Below the pieces are notes generated by a model. That model was not told where the DNA came from. It ran no database searches and saw only the letters and a program-made list of their open reading frames with translations. A DNA stretch of 64,000 nucleotides, taken from Nocardioides sp. T2.26MG-1 (GTDB lineage: Bacteria > Actinomycetota > Actinomycetes > Propionibacteriales > Nocardioidaceae). The stretch lies in NCBI RefSeq assembly GCF_950101795.1, contig NZ_CATNLZ010000012.1, positions 310,001-374,000 of the forward strand. The letters are read 5' to 3'. Of this stretch, positions 58,784-64,000 are shown one piece after another. The translations under genes were made by a program, and so were the position numbers. Position 1 is the stretch's first letter, and every line of letters begins with the position of its first letter.

Positions 58784-59536
58784 ATGACCCCCACGACCGG
58801 CGTCGTGTTTCGTCCCCAGTCGCCTCCTGAGGAGCTGCGCGCCGTGGTCGCGCACGCCGAGGCAGCCGGGATCGCCGAGCTCTGGCTGTGGGAGGACTGC
58901 TTCCTCGAGGGTGGGCTGACCACCGCCGCCGCCGCGCTCGCCTGGTCCGAGCGGCTGGTCGTGGGCGTCGGGCTCCTGCCGGTGCCGCTGCGCAACCCCG
59001 CGATCGCCGCGATGGAGATCGCCACGCTGGCCCGGATGTTCCCCGGGCGCATCACGGTCGCGCTCGGCCACGGCGTCCAGGACTGGATGGGCCAGGTCGG
59101 CGCGGCCGTCGACTCCCCCATGACCCTGCTGCGCGAGCACGCCACCGCGGTCCGGTCGCTGCTGGCCGGCGAGACCGTCGACGTCTCCGGGCGCTACGTC
59201 CGGCTCGACCGCGTCGCGCTCGACTGGCCGCCGCCGGCCCCGCCGCGCCTGCTCGTGGGCGGCCGCGGGCCCCGCACGCTCACGTTCGGCGGCGAGGTCG
59301 CCGACGGGGTGCTGCTCGACTCGGTCGCCGACGCCGACGCCGTACGCCGCGCCCGCGGGCTGGTCGGGGACGCGCACGTCGCCGTCTACACCGAGGTCGA
59401 CCCCCGAGACCCGGCCGGGATGCGGGCCCGGGTCGAGACGCTCGGTGACGCCGGTGCCGACACCGTGGTGCTCCAGGCCCCGGGCGCCGCCCCCGACCCG
59501 CGCCCGCTCATCGACGCGCTCGTCTCCCTGCCCTAG
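58784..59536 (+). CDS. LLM-class flavin-dependent oxidoreductase
   Basis: 250 residues, shorter than typical family members (about 300). TTGVVFRPQSPPEELRAVVA, AELWLWEDCFLEGG, LRNPAIAAMEIATLARMFPG, RITVALGHGVQDWMGQVGA and RLLVGGRGPRTLTFGGEVAD are the luciferase-like barrel signatures, matching F420-dependent proteins. The natural substrate is unknown. Starts at ATG 58784, 46 bp after the kinase gene and same strand. Confidence 0.87.
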   Translation: MTPTTGVVFRPQSPPEELRAVVAHAEAAGIAELWLWEDCFLEGGLTTAAAALAWSERLVVGVGLLPVPLRNPAIAAMEIATLARMFPGRITVALGHGVQDWMGQVGAAVDSPMTLLREHATAVRSLLAGETVDVSGRYVRLDRVALDWPPPAPPRLLVGGRGPRTLTFGGEVADGVLLDSVADADAVRRARGLVGDAHVAVYTEVDPRDPAGMRARVETLGDAGADTVVLQAPGAAPDPRPLIDALVSLP

Positions 59537-59565
59537 ACCGCGCCGCTCCACTATCGTCAGCCGGC

Positions 59566-60543
59566 ATGCAGGCTCTGACCGACCTCTGGCAGGCGATCCC
59601 GGACGCCCTGCACGACCCGGTGGCGCTCGCGGCGCCGTTCTTCCTGCTGTTCGTCGGGCTCGAGGGGCTGGCGGCGTACCTCCTCGAGGACGAGCGACCG
59701 GCCGACGAGCGCCGGGCCGCTGACGGCCGGGCGCTGCCGCTGCCCGGCGGCTACGACCGGCGCGACGCGGTCGCCAGCCTGTCGATGGGCGTGGTGTCGG
59801 TCGTGACGATGTCGCTGTGGAAGGCCGGGGCGCTGGTGCTCTACGCCGCGCTGTTCGCCTGGGTCGCGCCCTGGCACCTGCCGGTGGACGCCTGGTGGAC
59901 GTGGGCGATCGCGATCCTCGGGGTCGACTTCTTGTTCTACTGGGCGCACCGCGTCGCACACCGGGTGCGGCTCGTGTGGGCCACCCACCAGGCGCACCAC
60001 TCGAGCGAGTACTTCAACTTCGCCACCGCGCTGCGGCAGAAGTGGAACAACTCCGCCGAGATCGTGTTCTGGCTGCCGCTGCCGCTGCTCGGGGTGCCGC
60101 CGGCGCTGGTGTTCCTCGGCTTCTCGGTCAGCCTGGTCTACCAGTTCTTCGTGCACACCGAGCGGGTCGACCGGCTGTGGCGGCCGGTCGAGCTGGTGCT
60201 CAACACCCCCTCGCACCACCGGGTCCACCACGGCAGCGACCCCGAGTACCTCGACCGCAACTACGGCGGCATCCTCATCGTCTGGGACCGGCTGTTCGGC
60301 TCCTTCCAGCCCGAGCTGCACCGCCCGACGTACGGCCTCACCACCCCGGTCGGCACCCACCACATCGTCCGGCTGCAGACCCACGAGTACGCCGCGATCG
60401 CCCGCGACGTACGCCGTGCCCCGACGCTGCGCGACAAGCTCGGCTACGTGTTCGGGCCGCCGGGCTGGCGGCCCGCGCCGGCGGCCAGCGCTCCGCTGGT
60501 GGGTCGTGTGCTCGAGAACGCGCCGGAGCGCGTCGTCAGTTGA
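59566..60543 (+). CDS. Sterol desaturase / fatty acid hydroxylase family membrane protein
   Basis: 325 residues with about four to five membrane spans. The di-iron histidine clusters are HRVAH (residue about 129), HQAHHSSEY (about 141) and HRVHHGSDPEYLDRNYGG (about 221), with an extra HHIV near the C-terminus. The family inserts oxygen or desaturates lipids; the substrate here is unknown. A TATCGT box lies 8 nt before ATG 59566. The stop codon overlaps the convergent arr gene by 8 bp. Confidence 0.9.
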   Translation: MQALTDLWQAIPDALHDPVALAAPFFLLFVGLEGLAAYLLEDERPADERRAADGRALPLPGGYDRRDAVASLSMGVVSVVTMSLWKAGALVLYAALFAWVAPWHLPVDAWWTWAIAILGVDFLFYWAHRVAHRVRLVWATHQAHHSSEYFNFATALRQKWNNSAEIVFWLPLPLLGVPPALVFLGFSVSLVYQFFVHTERVDRLWRPVELVLNTPSHHRVHHGSDPEYLDRNYGGILIVWDRLFGSFQPELHRPTYGLTTPVGTHHIVRLQTHEYAAIARDVRRAPTLRDKLGYVFGPPGWRPAPAASAPLVGRVLENAPERVVS

Positions 60544-60946
60544 TGATCTCGCCGCGTTCGTCTGAGAGGAGCGCCGCGAGCCGGTCTCGCCAGGCCTGGA
60601 GCGGCTCCGGGGTCAGCCGGGGCCAGTCCGTCACCTCCCCGACGACCCTCAGGGGCGCGGCGCTGCGGAAGGACCGGGTGGGGTTGCCGGGGAACTTCCG
60701 GTCGGTCACGTTCGGGTCGTTCTCGAACTCCCCGGTCGGCTCGACGACGTAGACCCGCGGCTCGCCGTCTCCGGCCGCCAGCTCGGCGGCCAGCCCGGCG
60801 CCGTCGACCTTCGCGGTGAAGTAGATGTGGTTCATCACCACCTCGGGCCGGTAGTTCGAGTTGAAGCCCGCCGTGAGGAGGTCGCCCACCCGCAGGTCGG
60901 CCTTGGTGCCGTGGAAGAACGGCCCGTCGTCCAGCGCGTTGGTCAC
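60536..60946 (-). CDS. arr: Rifampin ADP-ribosyltransferase (Arr family)
   Basis: 136 residues, the usual Arr length. FFHGTKADLRVGDLLTAGFN then SNYRPEVVMNHIYFTAKVDG (H and Y of the NAD site), RVYVVEPTGEFENDPNVTDR and KFPGNPTRSFRSAAPLRVVG (the D and NPTRS region) match Arr throughout. Arr transfers ADP-ribose from NAD to the 23-OH of rifamycins and inactivates them; chromosomal copies are common in environmental actinobacteria. GTG 60946 follows a -10 box TACCCT by 6 nt, so the transcript is leaderless. Confidence 0.93.
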   Translation of the reverse strand: MTNALDDGPFFHGTKADLRVGDLLTAGFNSNYRPEVVMNHIYFTAKVDGAGLAAELAAGDGEPRVYVVEPTGEFENDPNVTDRKFPGNPTRSFRSAAPLRVVGEVTDWPRLTPEPLQAWRDRLAALLSDERGEIIN

Positions 60947-60971
60947 GGCCACAGGGTAGGGCGACGCGGCG

Positions 60972-61793
60972 TCAGCGATCGAAGCGTTTCTGCAGGTCGG
61001 CGTAGCCGATCGCGCCGTCGAGGAAGCCCAGCGTGCCGGAGTCGAGCAGCTCGCGACCGGCGCGCTCCAGCATGCTGAGCGAGGCGCGGGCCAGGCTGCC
61101 ACCCAGGCTGACCCGCTTGACGCCGAGCGAGAACAGCGTCGGGGCGTCGGTGGTGCTCGCCAGCCCGGCGACGACGTTGAGCGGCGCGGGGACGGCGGCG
61201 GCGAGCCGGCGGATCGTGTCCTCCTCGACGACCCCCGGCACGAAGACGCAGTCGGCGCCCGCCTCGACGTAGCGGACCGCCCGCTCCACCGTCTCGTCGA
61301 AGACGTCCGCGGAGGTGGAGGCGGCGGCGAAGTAGGTGTCGGTGCGCGCGTTGAGCACGAACGCACCGCGCGGCGCCGCGGCCCGCGCGGCCGCGATCCG
61401 GTCGACCGCCTCGTCGAGGTCGTACAGCCCGCCCGGCCGAGCGTCCTCGATGTTCGCGCCCACCGCCCCGACCGCCGCGGCGAGGGCCACGGTCTCCCCG
61501 ACCTCGGCGGCGGTCTCGCCGTACCCCGCCTCCAGGTCGGCACTGACGGGTACGCCGACGGCGGCCACGATCCGGCCGATGTGGTCGAGCATGGTGTCGC
61601 GATCCATCGCGCCGCCGTCCGGGACGCCCTGCGCCCAGGCGATCCCCGCGCTGGTCGTGGCGATCGCCGGGAAGCCGACCTGCTCCAGGATGCGGGCGGA
61701 CCCGGCGTCCCAGGCGTTCGGGAGCACGAAGCCGGGGCCGGCATGCAGCTCCAGCAACGTCGTGGCCTTGTCGTTCGCGGTACCGGTGGTCAC
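60972..61793 (-). CDS. Isocitrate lyase / PEP mutase family protein
   Basis: 273 residues. FVLPNAWDAGSARILEQVGF, the metal-binding SADLEAGYG and ANIEDARPGGLYDL, and RTDTYF are the PEP mutase/2-methylisocitrate lyase superfamily core. The usual KKCGH catalytic loop of isocitrate lyase is absent, which places it in the oxaloacetate- or phosphonopyruvate-like subgroup with unknown substrate. GTG 61793 gives the normal N-terminus; a longer frame exists. It is upstream of arr on the same strand. Confidence 0.87.
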   Translation of the reverse strand: MTTGTANDKATTLLELHAGPGFVLPNAWDAGSARILEQVGFPAIATTSAGIAWAQGVPDGGAMDRDTMLDHIGRIVAAVGVPVSADLEAGYGETAAEVGETVALAAAVGAVGANIEDARPGGLYDLDEAVDRIAAARAAAPRGAFVLNARTDTYFAAASTSADVFDETVERAVRYVEAGADCVFVPGVVEEDTIRRLAAAVPAPLNVVAGLASTTDAPTLFSLGVKRVSLGGSLARASLSMLERAGRELLDSGTLGFLDGAIGYADLQKRFDR

Positions 61794-61848
61794 CGGGTCA
61801 TCATCCGCTTCCGAGGCGCGTCCCACCACCGTCGGCGCCTCCGACCCC

Positions 61849-62412
61849 TCAGCCAGGACCGAGCAGGAGGTCGACGGCGCGGTCGATGAGCCGGACCCAT
61901 CGGTCGCCACCGGGGTCGTTGCTGACCTGCTGGGTCGCCAGGCCGGAGAGGGTCGCAGTCCACAGGTCGACCTGTTCGGGCTCGGTCAGGCCGGCCCGGG
62001 CAAGGATCTCGACGCCCCGCTCGTAGACCTCCTCCGCCAGGGCGTACGACGCGGCCGTGGGCACGAAGCCGGGCACCACCCGGAGGAAGAGCAGGCTGAG
62101 CCGCGCCGGATCGGCCACCGCGAACTCGACGAAGGTGCGCGCGGCGACCCGGGCCGCGTCGCGCGGATCGCTCGGCAGCGGCACGGCGTCGGCGCGAGCG
62201 AGGAGAGCCCGGTAGCCGTCCGCGAACATCGCGTCGTAGATCTCGTGCTTGCTGGCGAAGTGGACGTAGAGGGACGGAGCCCGGATCCCCACCGCTGCCG
62301 CAAGGTCGCGCATGGTCCAACCGGTCAGGCCACGCCCCCGCGCGAGCTCCCATCCGGCCTCCAGGATCTGCTCTCGGGTGACCCGGCGACGAGTCGTTGC
62401 AGTGGTCGGCAT
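61849..62412 (-). CDS. TetR family regulator
   Basis: 187 residues. HTH: REQILEAGWELARGRGLTGW then TMRDLAAAVGIRAPSLYVHF and ASKHEIYDAM; the C-terminal ligand domain (DUF-like TetR_C, FVEFAVADPARLSLLFLRVV) follows. Starts at ATG 62412, divergent from the maleylpyruvate-isomerase-like gene, with two copies of a palindromic operator between them, so it probably represses both. Confidence 0.92.
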   Translation of the reverse strand: MPTTATTRRRVTREQILEAGWELARGRGLTGWTMRDLAAAVGIRAPSLYVHFASKHEIYDAMFADGYRALLARADAVPLPSDPRDAARVAARTFVEFAVADPARLSLLFLRVVPGFVPTAASYALAEEVYERGVEILARAGLTEPEQVDLWTATLSGLATQQVSNDPGGDRWVRLIDRAVDLLLGPG

Positions 62413-62431
62413 CGTTCCTCCTCACCGCGAC

Positions 62432-62495
62432 CCTAACTTTGTTCGGATCAGCCTTGACGCGGCGCCCCACATGAGCCCATCCTAACTTTGTTAGG
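62432..62495. promoter_or_regulatory. Two TetR operator copies
   Basis: CCTAACTTTGTTAGG (62481-62495) is a perfect palindrome; CCTAACTTTGTTCGG (62432-62446) is a copy with one mismatch. They are 49 bp apart centre to centre. A possible -35 TTGACG at 62454-62459 lies between them. Confidence 0.8.
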
Positions 62496-62521
62496 TTCCA
62501 CGTGCACGCCGGGAGGGCCCC

Positions 62522-63286
62522 GTGACGACCATCGACACCATCCGCCGGATCAGCCGTGACGGTGACGCGGAACGACTGGCGACCGCGGCGTACGACCGCC
62601 TCCTCGTCCTGCTGGACGACCTGAGCCCCGACGAGTGGGAGGCCCCGACCGAGTGCCCGGGATGGACGGTCGCGGACATGGTCGGTCACCTGATCGGCGC
62701 CGCGAAGGCCTACGCGTCGGTGCGGGAGCAGGTGCGCCAGCAGGTCTGGGGCTTTCGGCACCGAAAGGACTACGGCGGGAACCCGATGGACGCCTACAAC
62801 GACCTGCAGGTCATGGATCACCGGGCGCTGGCGCCGGGCGAGAGGATCGCCGCCCTGCGCGAGGTCGCGGGCCCGTCGGTCCGTGGCCGGATGCGGGTCC
62901 CCGCGGCGTTGCGCCGGGTCAGCGGGACGGTCTCGCCAGGCGGGTCGACCGCACCCGGGATGCCCGCTCGGGAGACGGTGGGGCACCTGGTGGACGTGGT
63001 CATCACCCGAGACGTGTGGGCGCACCGCGTCGACATCGCCCGCGCCACCGGCCGCGACCTGCCTCTCGACCCTGCGACGGACGGGGTGATCGTCGCCGAC
63101 GTGGTCGCCGAATGGGGCAGTCGGCACGGGCAGCCTTTCGAGCTCACCCTCACCGGCCCGGCCGGTGGTTCCTTCGCCCAGGGCGACGGTGGCCAGCGGC
63201 TCGAGCTGGACGCGGTGGAGTTCTGCCGCGCGCTCTCGGGTCGCGCAGACGGCGAGGGCCTCCTCGGGGTGCGAGTCCTGTTCTGA
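62522..63286 (+). CDS. Maleylpyruvate isomerase-like, mycothiol-dependent-type protein
   Basis: 254 residues, DinB-like N-terminal domain: RLLVLLDDLSPDEWEAPTEC then PGWTVADMVGHLIGAAKAYA. ECPGWTV and the histidines HL and HLVDVVITRDVWAHRVD form the metal-binding triad of mycothiol-dependent maleylpyruvate isomerases; a C-terminal MDMPI domain (FELTLTGPAGGSFAQGDGGQ) follows. Likely a mycothiol-using transferase or isomerase for xenobiotic or aromatic compounds. GTG 62522 follows GGGAGG. Induced by whatever ligand releases the divergent TetR (inference). Confidence 0.87.
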   Translation: MTTIDTIRRISRDGDAERLATAAYDRLLVLLDDLSPDEWEAPTECPGWTVADMVGHLIGAAKAYASVREQVRQQVWGFRHRKDYGGNPMDAYNDLQVMDHRALAPGERIAALREVAGPSVRGRMRVPAALRRVSGTVSPGGSTAPGMPARETVGHLVDVVITRDVWAHRVDIARATGRDLPLDPATDGVIVADVVAEWGSRHGQPFELTLTGPAGGSFAQGDGGQRLELDAVEFCRALSGRADGEGLLGVRVLF

Positions 63287-63376
63287 GTCGTCGACGTCCC
63301 TACGCACGTCGACTCGGACCTGCCACGAGACCCCGCCCGGGGGTCGACGCCGATCGAACACGGGAGGACGACCTCG

Positions 63377-63787
63377 ATGAGTCTGGCCGACGCACTCCTC
63401 GCCCTCGGCGTGGCGCTCTTCTTCGCCGGCCTCGTCACCGGCCTGGCGATCCCGCGGCTGACGATGCCGAGGCTGGGACTGACCAGTCACCTGGAGGGCA
63501 CCCAGAACGGCATGTTCCTCATCCTCGCTGGGCTCATCTGGGGTCGCCTCGAGCTCGGCGAGACGTGGCTGCACATCGCGTTCTGGTCGCTGCTGTACGG
63601 CACGTGGGCGAACTGGGGCGCCACCCTCATGGCAGCGATCTGGGGCACGGGCAAGGTCACCCCGATCAGCTCCGGGGGTCGCACCGGCACGCTGGTCCAC
63701 GAGAGGATCGTGTCCACGATGCTCATCGGCGTCGGCCTCACGGACCTGCTGGCGGTGGCGATCATCTTCGTCGGCCTGGTGGCCTAG
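63377..63787 (+). CDS. Hydroxylaminobenzene mutase-like membrane protein
   Basis: 136 residues with four hydrophobic segments: ALLALGVALFFAGLVTGLAI, NGMFLILAGLIWGRLE, WLHIAFWSLLYGTWANWGAT and TMLIGVGLTDLLAVAIIFVG. The conserved RLGLTSHLEGTQNGMF and TPISSGG segments match the HabA/HabB family, which converts hydroxylaminobenzene to 2-aminophenol; many homologs have no tested activity. GGGAGGA lies upstream of ATG 63377. It is 90 bp after the isomerase gene and may share its TetR control. Confidence 0.8.
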   Translation: MSLADALLALGVALFFAGLVTGLAIPRLTMPRLGLTSHLEGTQNGMFLILAGLIWGRLELGETWLHIAFWSLLYGTWANWGATLMAAIWGTGKVTPISSGGRTGTLVHERIVSTMLIGVGLTDLLAVAIIFVGLVA

Positions 63788-63861
63788 GACCTCGCCTCCC
63801 TCCGAGGACGGCCCCCGTCACGCGGGTGGACACGATCAGACGACACGACGCAGCATCGGCG

Positions 63862-64000
63862 TCAGGGCCCCCACACCGCACACACGTGCTGGGTGTCGTG
63901 GTACTCGCGAACACCGACGATCTTCGCCGCCTCCAGCTCGAACCGGATGTGGTAGCGGTTGTGGTACGCCCGGCCGTTGTCGAGCGTGCCGGAGGACTCG
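63862..64000 (-). CDS. SnoaL/NTF2-like protein, C-terminal part (partial)
   Basis: The frame enters from the right edge and ends at a TGA at 63862. It encodes ESSGTLDNGRAYHNRYHIRF, then ELEAAKIVGVREYHDTQHVC and AVWGP. This is the end of a SnoaL-like/ketosteroid-isomerase-type cone fold. The rest lies outside the window. Convergent with the mutase-like gene. Confidence 0.75.
   Translation of the reverse strand, partial: ESSGTLDNGRAYHNRYHIRFELEAAKIVGVREYHDTQHVCAVWGP

Overview
The window is very GC-rich chromosomal DNA from an actinobacterium, most likely a Nocardioides-type member of the Propionibacteriales. The support is a mycothiol gene (mshB), actinobacterial forms of dapD, dapC and fdxA, many leaderless genes (a TANNNT box 6-7 nt before the start codon), a LexA-type SOS box, an ultrashort-stem T-box on ileS, and a WhiG/RsiG pair. 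No rRNA, tRNA, CRISPR array or intact transposon was seen.

Layout. Positions 1-19000 are mostly housekeeping: the end of a luciferase-like oxidoreductase, T-box-controlled ileS, dapD, a secreted lysozyme-like protein, a VapBC pair, dapC-fdxA, a GNAT protein, a DUF389 membrane protein, T-box-controlled non-discriminating aspS, a VanW protein, mshB and a NUDIX hydrolase. Positions 19000-30700 are accessory: a large secreted Ig-like protein facing a helix-turn-helix regulator, an SOS-controlled 13E12/DUF222 protein, a thioesterase, an AtzH-amidase fusion, a damaged deaminase, a TetR/SMR efflux pair and a flavin dehydrogenase. Positions 30700-55000 are one functional block: two cyclic-di-GMP enzymes and a complete type IV pilus locus (pilD, two small proteins, pilO, pilN, pilM; pilT-rsiG-pilB; minor pilins, a second pilT and pilC; the major pilin, a three-domain peptidoglycan hydrolase and the sigma factor WhiG). 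Positions 55000-64000 hold an esterase, a hybrid histidine kinase, a sterol-desaturase-like protein, an Arr ADP-ribosyltransferase and a TetR-controlled mycothiol-type isomerase.

The main discovery is regulatory. Five sites with identical architecture (TCAAG, 15 nt, then a GCCGAT-like box) lie before the pilM operon, the minor-pilin operon, the second pilT, the major pilin (weaker match) and the PAS-GGDEF gene. They resemble WhiG/FliA-class promoters. WhiG itself is encoded at 54220, and its presumed c-di-GMP-dependent anti-sigma factor RsiG sits between pilT and pilB. Together they suggest a c-di-GMP - RsiG - WhiG switch controlling pilus assembly, with feedback onto a diguanylate cyclase.

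A second theme is a family of short palindromic repeats that has entered coding sequence: in frame inside aspS and the GNAT gene, across the start of dapC, and supplying the stop codons of two genes. The aspS leader is a third: a translational T-box whose specifier loop carries adjacent Asp and Asn codons, fitting an enzyme that charges both tRNAs.
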